DNA of 8,192 nt. Source: Acidobacteriota bacterium (GTDB lineage Bacteria > Acidobacteriota > Terriglobia > Terriglobales > Acidobacteriaceae). The stretch covers positions 1 to 8,192 of the forward strand of contig JAJZFE010000138.1 of NCBI GenBank assembly GCA_021798655.1. Reading direction: 5' to 3'. Numbering within the stretch: position 1 is the stretch's first letter; each line of letters begins with the position of its first letter. Below are positions 1 to 7,196 of this stretch, piece by piece. The translations under genes were made by a program, and so were the position numbers. The notes under the pieces were generated by a model. It made no database searches. It saw only the letters and a program-made list of their open reading frames with translations, and had not been told where the DNA came from.

Positions 1-1267
1 TCCGTTTACGTCTGCGTCCGCGGTGATCGAAGCAAACCGCTGTCTTTACTGCTTCGATGCGCCGTGTATGGCTGCCTGTCCCACGCACATCGACGTACCA
101 AAGTTCATCAAGAAGATTGCGAGTGGCAACCTTGAAGGTTCCGCTAGTACGATCCTCGACGCCAACATTCTGGGAGCGAGCTGCGCGCGCGCCTGCCCGG
201 TACAGGTGCTGTGCGAGGGTTCGTGCGTGATGCATCACAGTCACGAACGGCCGATTGAGATTGGGCGTTTGCAACGGTTCGCGATGGATGCGCTCTATGC
301 CAGCGGCGCACCGTTGCCGTTTGCTCCGGGGGGTGATACGGGAAGGAAGGTTGCGCTGATTGGCGGCGGTCCGGCATCACTAGCGTGTGCTGCGGAGCTG
401 CGGCGGCGGGGAATTCGTGCAGAGATCTTTGACGCGCGCCCACTACCCGGTGGCCTGAACACTTACGGGATTGCAGAGTACAAGCTGCCGCTGGCGGAGA
501 GCCTGCGCGAGATTGATATGCTGTCGCAGCTCGGCGTGCAGTTTCACTTCGAGACCATCGTGGACGCAGCGAAGCTTCACGCTCTTGAAGCAGAGTTCGA
601 CGCGGTGTTTCTTGGTGTAGGTCTGGGAAAGATTCAATCACTCGGTGTGACGGGCGAGAGGTTGGCGGGTGTGGTGGATGCGTTGGACTTCATCGCCGGG
701 TACAAAACAGGGGCTACAACTTCCGTGCCCTCTCGTGTCGCCGTTATTGGCGCTGGCAATACGGCGATTGATGCAGCGAATGCGGCGGTGCGGCTCGGTG
801 CTGAAGAGGTCTATCTCGTGTATCGGCGAGGTCGCGCAGAGATGTCAGCGTTTGACTTTGAGTATGAGCATGCCCAACAGGAGGGCGTTCGCTTTCACTG
901 GTACAAGGGCGTTGCTTCGATGGAGGGCAGCGACAAAGTCGAGTCGATTCACGTACGACCGTTGGCACCGAATACGGGGGGCTTGGTAGCCACAGAGGCC
1001 GAGCAGGGATTTCATGTAGCTGTTGGCATGGTGATCCTTGCTATCGGACAGGAAACACACACAGGGTTTCTCGATGACGGTGCAGTGAAGCTCGACAAGG
1101 GCAGGATCGTCATCAATCGCTTGAACGGACAGACCTCAAAGGCGAATGTATTCGCCGGGGGTGACTGCGCGAACGGCGGACGCGAAGTGGTGGATGCTGT
1201 CGCAGACGGCAAACGCGCAGGCGCAGGAATTGCCGCGTGGCTGGAGGGCAATGATGCCAACGCTTGA
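1..1267 (+). CDS. preT: Dihydropyrimidine dehydrogenase, flavin/Fe-S subunit PreT (5' partial)
   Basis: Electron-input subunit of bacterial dihydropyrimidine dehydrogenase. It takes hydride from NAD(P)H onto FAD and passes electrons through Fe-S clusters to PreA, in the cytoplasm. Counting visible residue 1 as the codon at bases 2-4, an N-terminal 4Fe-4S region has Cys14, 17, 22, 26 and Cys61, 65, 71, 75. Gln91, in an IGRLQRF context, matches the glutamine that ligates one cluster in mammalian DPD. A first Rossmann motif (GGGPAS, 121-126) binds FAD, a second (GAGNTA, 250-255) should bind NAD(P)H, and a GGD motif ending at Asp388 is the FAD signature near the C terminus. The frame is open to the left edge, and the residues before the GTG at 23 (FTSASAVIEANRC) resemble E. 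coli PreT (FTSLLAIKEASRC). The true start is therefore upstream, probably by only a dozen or so codons. The 3' end overlaps preA by 14 bp. Identification is firm; cofactor choice is uncertain because Arg275-Arg276 follow the second Rossmann fold. Confidence 0.93.
   Translation, partial: PFTSASAVIEANRCLYCFDAPCMAACPTHIDVPKFIKKIASGNLEGSASTILDANILGASCARACPVQVLCEGSCVMHHSHERPIEIGRLQRFAMDALYASGAPLPFAPGGDTGRKVALIGGGPASLACAAELRRRGIRAEIFDARPLPGGLNTYGIAEYKLPLAESLREIDMLSQLGVQFHFETIVDAAKLHALEAEFDAVFLGVGLGKIQSLGVTGERLAGVVDALDFIAGYKTGATTSVPSRVAVIGAGNTAIDAANAAVRLGAEEVYLVYRRGRAEMSAFDFEYEHAQQEGVRFHWYKGVASMEGSDKVESIHVRPLAPNTGGLVATEAEQGFHVAVGMVILAIGQETHTGFLDDGAVKLDKGRIVINRLNGQTSKANVFAGGDCANGGREVVDAVADGKRAGAGIAAWLEGNDANA
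1243..1248 (+). promoter_or_regulatory. Shine-Dalgarno sequence of preA
   Basis: GGAGGG lies inside the last codons of preT. It is six bases from the ATG at 1254 (counting from the end of GGAGG) but only about three from the adjacent ATG at 1251. This favours 1254 as the preA start and suggests translation coupled to preT termination at 1265-1267. Confidence 0.65.
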
Positions 1268-2669
1268 GACGACGTTTGCAGGGATACGGTGCCTCAATCC
1301 TTTCTGGCTGGCGAGCGCGCCGCCTGCCAACTGCGGTGACCAGATTATGCGCGCATTCGATGCAGGCTGGGGTGGCGCGGTATGGAAGACGATTGGTGCG
1401 CCAATCACCAACGTGAGCTCGCGCTATTCGTCGATTGATTGGAACGGCCAGCGGATGATGGGCTTCAATAACATTGAGCTGATCTCTGACCGTCCGACTG
1501 AGGTGAACCTGCGCGAGATTGCCGAGGTGAAGAAGAAGTATCCGAAGCATGTGGTGATCGCGTCGTTGATGGTGGAGTCGAAGCGCGAGAGCTGGCAGGA
1601 GATTGTGCAACGCGCAGAGGATGCAGGTGCCGATGGGCTGGAGTTGAACTTCGGTTGCCCGCACGGGATGAGCGAACGCGGCATGGGCTCGGCTGTCGGG
1701 CAGGTGCCGGAGTATTGCGAGCAGATTACTGCGTGGGTGAAAGAGAAGGCGCGGACGCCGGTCATCGTAAAGCTGACGCCGAACATCTCCGATATCCGGA
1801 TTCCAGCGCGCGCTGCGAAGAAGGGTGGAGCCGATGCGTTGTCGGCGATCAACACGATCAACTCCATCACGAGCATTGACCTTGACACGCTGGAGCCGCG
1901 GCCAAACGTGGACGGAAAAAGTTCGCACGGTGGATACTGCGGACCAGCCGTGAAGCCAATCGCGCTTAATATGGTGCAGCAGGTGATGAGTGACCCCCTT
2001 GCCGCGCTGCCGATGTCGGGTATCGGCGGCATCGCAACGTGGCAGGATGCGGCGGAGTTCATTCTGCTCGGCGCGACTACCGTTCAGGTGTGCACGGCAG
2101 CGATGCACTATGGTTATCGCATCGTGGAAGACATGGGTGATGGGCTGCTGGCGTGGATGCGCCGCAAGGGCTACGAATCGCTCGATGACTTCCGTGGCCG
2201 TTCACTGCCGAATGTACGGGAGTGGAAGAATCTCAACCTCAACTTCAAAGTGGTTGCGCACATTGACGAGTCAAAGTGTATCGGCTGTGACCTTTGCTAT
2301 ACGGCCTGTTGGGATGGAGCGCACCAGTGCATTCATCTTGATCGCACGCTGCCGTCGTACGATACGCAGCGTACACCGGACCAGGTAACGGCTGCGAGCG
2401 GCCGCGTGATTAGCGTGACACCGATCAGCAAACTGGACACGACGGCATCGTCGGCGCACTCACACGGTGCAACTCCGTTGCACCGCATCCCTCGCGTCGA
2501 TGAAGAGCACTGCGTCGGCTGCAACCTGTGTTCGCTGGTCTGTCCCGTGCCGGAGTGCATTACGATGCAGCGTCGCGACACGGGCCTGCCTGCCGAGACC
2601 TGGGCCGAGCGTGTTGCAAAGGGCGCGGCTATCGAAACCGCAGGCGTTACGGCAAACCCCAATCAGTAG
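1254..2669 (+). CDS. preA: Dihydropyrimidine dehydrogenase, catalytic subunit PreA
   Basis: FMN-dependent catalytic subunit that reduces the 5,6 double bond of uracil or thymine with electrons from PreT. It has 471 residues, longer than E. coli PreA (about 411). The N-terminal two thirds is a dihydroorotate-dehydrogenase-like TIM barrel. The active-site loop NFGCPHGMSERGMG closely matches the DPD loop NLSCPHGMGERGMG and places the catalytic cysteine at Cys135. The C terminus carries two CX2CX2CX3C ferredoxin motifs, Cys342/345/348/352 and Cys420/423/426/430, for two 4Fe-4S clusters. The 67 residues between them are far more than the roughly 22 in human DPD, and this linker accounts for most of the extra length. 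An extended frame reaches back to 1146 inside preT, but the Shine-Dalgarno spacing and the family N terminus (MPTLETTFAGIRCLNPF) support 1254; ATG 1251 is the alternative. The stop codon overlaps the next gene's Shine-Dalgarno sequence. Confidence 0.95.
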   Translation: MPTLETTFAGIRCLNPFWLASAPPANCGDQIMRAFDAGWGGAVWKTIGAPITNVSSRYSSIDWNGQRMMGFNNIELISDRPTEVNLREIAEVKKKYPKHVVIASLMVESKRESWQEIVQRAEDAGADGLELNFGCPHGMSERGMGSAVGQVPEYCEQITAWVKEKARTPVIVKLTPNISDIRIPARAAKKGGADALSAINTINSITSIDLDTLEPRPNVDGKSSHGGYCGPAVKPIALNMVQQVMSDPLAALPMSGIGGIATWQDAAEFILLGATTVQVCTAAMHYGYRIVEDMGDGLLAWMRRKGYESLDDFRGRSLPNVREWKNLNLNFKVVAHIDESKCIGCDLCYTACWDGAHQCIHLDRTLPSYDTQRTPDQVTAASGRVISVTPISKLDTTASSAHSHGATPLHRIPRVDEEHCVGCNLCSLVCPVPECITMQRRDTGLPAETWAERVAKGAAIETAGVTANPNQ

Positions 2670-2672
2670 GAG
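2668..2672 (+). promoter_or_regulatory. Shine-Dalgarno sequence of the dihydropyrimidinase gene
   Basis: AGGAG overlaps the preA stop codon (TAG, 2667-2669) and is six bases ahead of the ATG at 2679. It fixes that start and makes coupling to preA translation likely. Confidence 0.65.
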
Positions 2673-2678
2673 CGTTGT

Positions 2679-4103
2679 ATGGGAACACTCATCAAGGGCG
2701 GGACAGTTGTTACTGCGGAGCGCTCGTACCGCGCGGACGTGCTGATCGCGGGTGAGGTGATCGCGCAGATCGCGGAGGCGATCGAAGACCGCGAGCACAC
2801 GATCATTGACGCGACCGGGTTGCTGGTGATGCCCGGTGGCATTGACGTGCACACGCATCTCGATATGCCGTTCGGTGGAACGACGAGCGCGGACGACTAC
2901 ACAACGGGCACTCAGGCCGCGGCAGTTGGCGGCACCACGATGGTGATTGACTTCGCACTGCAGTCACAGGGGCACACCATGCGCGAGGCCTTCGATACGT
3001 GGCGTGAGAAGTCGAAGGGCAAGGCTTGCGTGGACTTCTCGCTGCATATGGCTATCACCGACCTTGACCCGCACCACACGGGAGACACAGGATACGGCCT
3101 GCGTGAGATGGAGGAGATGGTTGCAGAAGGCATCAGCAGCTTCAAGCTCTTCATGGCGTATCCCGGTGTGTTGATGATCGACGACGGGTTGATGTTCCGT
3201 GTGATGCAGAAGGCTGCGACGCTAAACGCGCTTTGCTGTATTCATGCAGAGAACGGCAGTGCCATTGATGTGGTCGTTGCGCAGATGATCGCGGAGGGCA
3301 AGACCGCGCCGCACTACCATGCGCTCTCGCGTAGCCCGAAGGCCGAGGCTGAAGCTACACATCGTGCCATCGCGCTGGCCGATATGGCGAATGCTGCTGT
3401 GTACATCGTGCATCTATCGAATGAGGACGCGCTCGCTGCGTTGAAGTTCATGCAGGCGCGCGGTGCGAAAGCGCTGGCTGAAACCTGCACGCAGTACTTG
3501 GTGTTGTCGATTGAAGATCAGATGCCGGGCCGCAACTGGGACGAGGCCAAGTATGTTTTTACGCCACCGTTGCGCGAGAAGAAGAATCAAGCGCATCTGT
3601 GGCAGGCGCTGGCTGATGGATCACTCGCTGTGGTCTCAACCGATCACTGTCCGTTTCGGTTTGCAGATCAGAAGAGTCTTGGCAAGGATGACTTTCGGAA
3701 GATCCCGAATGGTGGGCCGGGCGTTGAAAATCGCCTGCAGCTGCTGTGGCACTTTGGAGTGAACGAAGGGCGAATCTCGCAGGAGAGATTTGTAGAGTTG
3801 GCAGCGACCGCTCCGGCACGCGTCTTCGGTATGGAGAAGCAGAAGGGTTCGCTCGCTCCTGGACTGGACGCCGACATCCTGCTGTGGGATCCGAACGCGG
3901 AGTACACGATCTCTGCTGCGACGCAGCGCATGGCTACCGACTACTCCATGTTTGAAGGCTGGAAGGTGAAGGGCAACGCGGCAAAGGTGTTCTCGCGCGG
4001 AGAGCTGGTCGTGGACAATACCAGACGCCCTGGCGAGTTTTTGGGCGCGACTGGCCGAGGCAAATTCGTCCGACGCGGGGCCAATGCAGGAGGCTTCGCT
4101 TGA
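2679..4103 (+). CDS. hydA: Dihydropyrimidinase (D-hydantoinase family)
   Basis: Binuclear zinc amidohydrolase that opens 5,6-dihydrouracil or dihydrothymine to N-carbamoyl-beta-alanine or N-carbamoyl-beta-aminoisobutyrate; many homologues also open 5-substituted hydantoins. The 474 residues are normal for the family. All expected metal ligands are present: His58 and His60 in VHTHLD, Lys156 (the lysine carboxylated in this family) in SSFKLFMAYPG, His189 in IHAENG, His245 in VHLSN, and Asp322 in STDHCPF. A short N-terminal beta segment and the C-terminal region after about residue 380 form the composite urease-like side domain. No signal peptide is visible, so it is cytoplasmic. It starts 9 bp after preA, and its stop overlaps the start of the permease gene. 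Hydantoinase and dihydropyrimidinase are hard to separate by sequence, but the preT-preA context supports the pyrimidine role. Confidence 0.94.
   Translation: MGTLIKGGTVVTAERSYRADVLIAGEVIAQIAEAIEDREHTIIDATGLLVMPGGIDVHTHLDMPFGGTTSADDYTTGTQAAAVGGTTMVIDFALQSQGHTMREAFDTWREKSKGKACVDFSLHMAITDLDPHHTGDTGYGLREMEEMVAEGISSFKLFMAYPGVLMIDDGLMFRVMQKAATLNALCCIHAENGSAIDVVVAQMIAEGKTAPHYHALSRSPKAEAEATHRAIALADMANAAVYIVHLSNEDALAALKFMQARGAKALAETCTQYLVLSIEDQMPGRNWDEAKYVFTPPLREKKNQAHLWQALADGSLAVVSTDHCPFRFADQKSLGKDDFRKIPNGGPGVENRLQLLWHFGVNEGRISQERFVELAATAPARVFGMEKQKGSLAPGLDADILLWDPNAEYTISAATQRMATDYSMFEGWKVKGNAAKVFSRGELVVDNTRRPGEFLGATGRGKFVRRGANAGGFA
4088..4093 (+). promoter_or_regulatory. Shine-Dalgarno sequence of the NCS1 permease gene
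   Basis: A full AGGAGG is placed six bases before TTG 4100. The next in-frame ATG (4127) has no comparable site, so this motif decides in favour of the unusual TTG start, which overlaps the preceding stop codon (TTGA, 4100-4103). Confidence 0.7.
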
Positions 4104-5578
4104 TCGCATCGAAGACACCTGCGCAGATGAATATCGACACTTCGGCGGGACCGTACTCGCCCGACCCACGCCTCTACAACGAAGATCTGGCGCCGACGCA
4201 GCCAGCGCAACGCACCTGGTCGATGTACAACTACTTCGCGCTGTGGTTTTCCATGTGTATGGAAGTGACGACGTACATGCTGGCGGCCAGTCTGATTGCC
4301 GCAGGCATGAGCTGGAAAGAGGCGATCGGCACGATCCTTCTCGGCAACCTGATCGTGCTCGTGCCGATGCTTTTGAATGCTCACGCCGGTGCAAAGTATG
4401 GGATTCCGTTTCCGGTGTTTGTTCGCGCGAGCTTTGGCCCGATCGGCGCAAATGTTCCTGCAATCCTGCGCGCCATTGTTGCGTGTGGCTGGTTCGGCAT
4501 TCAGACATGGATTGGAGGGCAGGCGATTGCTGCCATGGTCGCGGTATTGTGGCCGCATAGCGCCGGCTCGTCGCATGTCTTGTGGATATGCTTCCTCGGC
4601 TTCTGGCTGTTGAACATGGCGGTGGTGTGGCGCGGGGTGGAGTCGATCCGTTTTCTGCAGAGCTACTCTGCGCCGCTGATGGCTGCGATGAGCCTCGCAC
4701 TGCTGCTCTATATGCTTCATCGTGCGGGCGGGTTGGGACCTGTGCTTGCAGCGCCTAGCAGGCTCACGACGACAGCGCAGTTCTTGAAGGTCTTCGTGCC
4801 ATCGCTCACGGCGATGGTCGGCTACTGGGCAACGCTATCGCTGAACATCCCTGACTTCACGCGATATGCGAAGAACCAGGAGTCACAGTTACTGGGGCAG
4901 GCCATTGGTTTGCCGTTGGGCATGGTGGTGTACTCGTTCTTCGGCATCGCCGTTACGTCCGCGTCGGCCGTGGTGTTTGGTCATGCCATCTGGAGCCCGG
5001 TGGAGTTGCTCGGCATGTTTCATCAACCGTGGATCGCGTTTCTGGGCCTGATTGCGTTGCTGATCTCGACGCTGAATGTGAACATTGCCGCAAACGTGGT
5101 CTCGCCATCGAACGATATCTCCAACCTTGCACCGCGCCTCATCAGCTTCCCTACGGGGGGCATGATCACGGGCCTGCTCGGGCTTGCGATGATGCCCTGG
5201 AAGATCATGGCAACGTTTGGCAACTACGTCTTCGGCTGGCTTGTCGGATACTCCGGCCTGCTCGGGCCAGTGGCCGGCATCATGGTGGCGGACTACGTTC
5301 TGCTGCGCGGCACGAAGCTTGACAGCTACTCTCTTTACCGCCGAGATGGCATCTACGAGTATGCAAAGGGCATCAACCCCGCCGCATTGTTGGCGCTGGT
5401 TGCTGGCGTGCTGGCCGCACTCGTTGGCCGCTTCGTGCCTGCGGTCGCATTTCTGTACGACTACGCATGGTTTGTCGGATTCTTCCTCTCGGGAGCAATC
5501 TATTCTTTGATCATGTTCCGCCATCGTCTCCCGCTGGAGACCGCACCGCACCTGCGCGCCGATGCAGGAGAAAGATAA
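4100..5578 (+). CDS. NCS1 family nucleobase/hydantoin permease (Mhp1-like)
   Basis: Cytoplasmic-membrane symporter of the nucleobase-cation-symport-1 family, 492 residues, with the many hydrophobic segments expected of a LeuT-fold protein (about 12 helices). The N-terminal hallmark LYNEDLAP is followed by QRTWSMYNYFALWFSMCM, as in the hydantoin transporter Mhp1 and allantoin permeases. Residues that bind substrate in Mhp1 appear conserved: Trp131 and Gln135 in GWFGIQTWIGG (Mhp1 Trp117, Gln121), Trp243 in GYWATLSLNIPDFTRYA (Mhp1 Trp220), and Asn338 in SPSNDISNL (probably Mhp1 Asn318). A cyclic ureide such as hydantoin, uracil, a dihydropyrimidine or allantoin is therefore the likely cargo; the operon points to uracil, thymine or their dihydro forms. 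The TTG start is chosen for its AGGAGG site and 4-bp overlap with the upstream stop; ATG 4127 would remove nine residues. Family is certain; substrate is inferred. Confidence 0.92.
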   Translation: MIASKTPAQMNIDTSAGPYSPDPRLYNEDLAPTQPAQRTWSMYNYFALWFSMCMEVTTYMLAASLIAAGMSWKEAIGTILLGNLIVLVPMLLNAHAGAKYGIPFPVFVRASFGPIGANVPAILRAIVACGWFGIQTWIGGQAIAAMVAVLWPHSAGSSHVLWICFLGFWLLNMAVVWRGVESIRFLQSYSAPLMAAMSLALLLYMLHRAGGLGPVLAAPSRLTTTAQFLKVFVPSLTAMVGYWATLSLNIPDFTRYAKNQESQLLGQAIGLPLGMVVYSFFGIAVTSASAVVFGHAIWSPVELLGMFHQPWIAFLGLIALLISTLNVNIAANVVSPSNDISNLAPRLISFPTGGMITGLLGLAMMPWKIMATFGNYVFGWLVGYSGLLGPVAGIMVADYVLLRGTKLDSYSLYRRDGIYEYAKGINPAALLALVAGVLAALVGRFVPAVAFLYDYAWFVGFFLSGAIYSLIMFRHRLPLETAPHLRADAGER

Positions 5579-5606
5579 CCTTCCATGAGCTTTCATCGAG
5601 ACAGAC

Positions 5607-6953
5607 ATGAAGACTGCGCCGCTCACCTCCGCCGAGGTCGTACAGATTACGAAGGACACGAACTATGGCACCTGGCGATTCCAGAAGGGCTGGAGCCCGA
5701 TGCACATTGTCGATGCGGAGGGCTGCTACATTACCGATGCGAATGGCAAGAAGTATCTCGACTTCTCTTCGCAGTTGATGTGCATGAACCTGGGACACAA
5801 GAATGCGGCGGTGGTTTCGGCGATTGCAAAGCAGGCCGAGCAGTTGGCCTATGCCATGCCGGGATATGCGACCACGGCGCGCGCAGAGCTTTCAAAACTG
5901 TTGCTGGAGGTGCTTCCCAAAGGTCTGAACAAGTTCTTCTTCACGACCAGCGGCACCGATGCAAATGAGGCCGCCTTCAAGATTGCACGCATGTACACCG
6001 GCAAGACGAAGGTCATTGCCCGCTATCGCAGCTACCACGGATCAACGGCGGGAAGCATCGCGGCCACGGGCGATCCACGGCGTTGGGCGATGGAGCCACG
6101 CGGGAAGGGACCGGGGATCATCTTCGGACCAGAGGTGCATTGTTACAAGTGCCCGATCAAGCACACGTATCCGCAGTGCGGTATCGCGTGCGTTGACTAC
6201 CTCGAGCACATGATCCGCAACGAGAGTGATGTTGCAGCGGTGCTCGTTGAACCGATCGTGGGCACAAACGGCGTGCTGGTTCCACCGGCAGAGTACATGC
6301 CGAAGCTGCGCAAGGTCTGTGATGAGGCAGGAGTTCTGCTGATTGCCGATGAAGTGATGAGCGGCTGGGGTCGCGCGGGCGAGTGGTTTGCGATGAACCT
6401 GTGGGGCGTCACGCCGGACATTCTCACCACGGCCAAAGGCATCACCAGCGCCTACGTGCCGCTCGGCCTTTGCGCTACCAGCGAAAAGATCGGCGACTTC
6501 TTTCAGGACCACTACTTCGCGCACGGTCACACCTACGAGGCGCATCCCATGACGCTGGGGCCTGCCGTCGCGACGATCAACGAGATGAAGCGGTTGAATC
6601 TGGTGGAGCGCGCGCGTGAGCTTGGGCCGTTTGTCGAAGGCCTGCTGCAGAAGCTGAAGTCCACGCACAAGAGCGTCGGCGACGTGCGTGGCAAGGGACT
6701 GTTCTGGGCCGTCGACCTGGTGAAGAACCAGCAGACAAAGGAGCCATTCAACACGTACGCGGACAAGGTCTCGGGCAAGCCGCTGCTCGTGGATCAGATC
6801 GCAGGCAAGATGCTGGCCGAAGGTGTCATCGTGCAGGCATGGGTCTCGCACTTCGTCATCGCGCCGCCGCTCATTGTGGAGAAGGACGAGATCGAACGCG
6901 GCATCGGAATGCTGGACAAGTATCTCCACATGGCTGATGAACTGACGGAATAA
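5607..6953 (+). CDS. Class III PLP-dependent aminotransferase, probable beta-alanine transaminase
   Basis: Fold-type I, class III (omega) aminotransferase of 448 residues, near full family length. The cofactor site is complete: TTSGTDANEAAFK binds the PLP phosphate, YRSYHGST supplies the stacking aromatic region, Asp248 in IADEVMSGWGR contacts the pyridine nitrogen, and Lys277 in TTAKGITSAYVPLG forms the Schiff base. Four cysteines in a CYKCP...YPQCGIAC segment also occur in relatives, so they need not be a new metal site. Next to pyrimidine-reduction genes the expected reaction is beta-alanine (or beta-aminoisobutyrate) plus an alpha-keto acid to malonate (or methylmalonate) semialdehyde plus the amino acid. 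Relatives include taurine-pyruvate and other omega-amino acid transaminases, so the substrate is inferred. It begins 28 bp after the permease gene, with only a weak GAG-type ribosome site; an in-frame TGA at 5586-5588 prevents a more upstream start. Confidence 0.88.
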   Translation: MKTAPLTSAEVVQITKDTNYGTWRFQKGWSPMHIVDAEGCYITDANGKKYLDFSSQLMCMNLGHKNAAVVSAIAKQAEQLAYAMPGYATTARAELSKLLLEVLPKGLNKFFFTTSGTDANEAAFKIARMYTGKTKVIARYRSYHGSTAGSIAATGDPRRWAMEPRGKGPGIIFGPEVHCYKCPIKHTYPQCGIACVDYLEHMIRNESDVAAVLVEPIVGTNGVLVPPAEYMPKLRKVCDEAGVLLIADEVMSGWGRAGEWFAMNLWGVTPDILTTAKGITSAYVPLGLCATSEKIGDFFQDHYFAHGHTYEAHPMTLGPAVATINEMKRLNLVERARELGPFVEGLLQKLKSTHKSVGDVRGKGLFWAVDLVKNQQTKEPFNTYADKVSGKPLLVDQIAGKMLAEGVIVQAWVSHFVIAPPLIVEKDEIERGIGMLDKYLHMADELTE

Positions 6954-7111
6954 ACGGCCGACCCCGTCGCAGATCAGTGTGTGAGAGCGATGCCTCTGCC
7001 CAGTATCCGACGATGGCTGCGGCCCAGACCTTCGTGCAGCAGGGAAGAGGCAGCGATAGCGAGCACGGCCATGCTGATGTTTGTTGCTTTGCTGTTCTGC
7101 GTTGGCATCCT
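6954..7111. other. Intergenic region between convergent genes
   Basis: These 158 bases separate the aminotransferase stop from the stop of the opposing dehydrogenase gene. They contain an interrupted inverted repeat (6988-7055) and a T-rich run at about 7078-7098. They also hold most of a 71-codon + strand open frame, listed separately. I see no tRNA, promoter or insertion element. Confidence 0.6.
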
Positions 7112-7196
7112 CTATCCGAGGGTCGGCATCGTTGTGTCAACGCCTGTGCGGATGCCGGTGGGCCAGCGACTGGTCACTGTCTTGATGCGTGTGTAG
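6981..7196 (+). CDS. Possible small membrane protein, 71 aa (speculative)
   Basis: The open frame starts at GTG 6981 (or ATG 6990), just after the aminotransferase gene, and ends inside the convergent dehydrogenase gene, overlapping its last 85 bp on the other strand. The product would have an arginine-rich N terminus ([12 protein letters not shown]), then one hydrophobic stretch at about residues 30-44 ([15 protein letters not shown]), a single-membrane-segment layout. Third positions are GC-rich even in the part not shadowing another gene. No clear Shine-Dalgarno site is visible (only GAGAG close to ATG 6990), and I recognise no family. It may well be a chance frame. Confidence 0.15.
   Translation: MRAMPLPSIRRWLRPRPSCSREEAAIASTAMLMFVALLFCVGILYPRVGIVVSTPVRMPVGQRLVTVLMRV
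6988..7055. terminator. Candidate terminator: two-tier inverted repeat
   Basis: The arms 6988-7001 and 7042-7055 are complementary at 12 of 14 positions, and an inner perfect 5-bp pair (GCTGC 7016-7020 with GCAGC 7036-7040) lies within the 40-base loop. Its place between convergent genes fits transcript termination for one or both. Against a classical intrinsic terminator, the loop is large and no T tract follows directly; a T-rich run begins only about 22 bases further on, on the + side. It could instead be a general RNA structure or a chance repeat. Confidence 0.35.

Noticed and set aside
23..25. GTG at 23 as the start of preT
   Set aside because: The frame is open to the left edge, and the codons before it match the conserved N-terminal region of PreT (FTS followed by the IEA-RC segment), so the real start is outside the window.
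1146..1253. Extended N terminus of preA beginning inside preT
   Set aside because: The 36 extra residues do not look like the family, and a well-spaced GGAGGG precedes ATG 1254.
1113..2108. 331-codon open frame on the - strand opposite preA
   Set aside because: It lies antisense to a clearly coding gene; its product is rich in Arg, His and Pro with no recognisable motif, as expected from reading GC-biased codons backwards.
3636..4720. Two long - strand frames (354 and 259 codons) across the dihydropyrimidinase/permease junction
   Set aside because: Both are low-complexity antisense shadows without family features, opposite two well-identified genes.
5585..5968. + strand frame starting at ATG 5585, ahead of the aminotransferase start
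   Set aside because: It is out of frame with the aminotransferase, has no well-placed ribosome site, and its product has no recognisable features.
6144..6201. Four-cysteine segment in the aminotransferase (CYKCP...CGIAC) as a novel zinc or Fe-S site
   Set aside because: Similar cysteine-containing segments occur in other class III aminotransferases, so it is probably a normal family feature.
6042..6929. 295-codon - strand frame opposite the aminotransferase gene
   Set aside because: Antisense shadow; no motif, and the + strand product has every catalytic residue expected.
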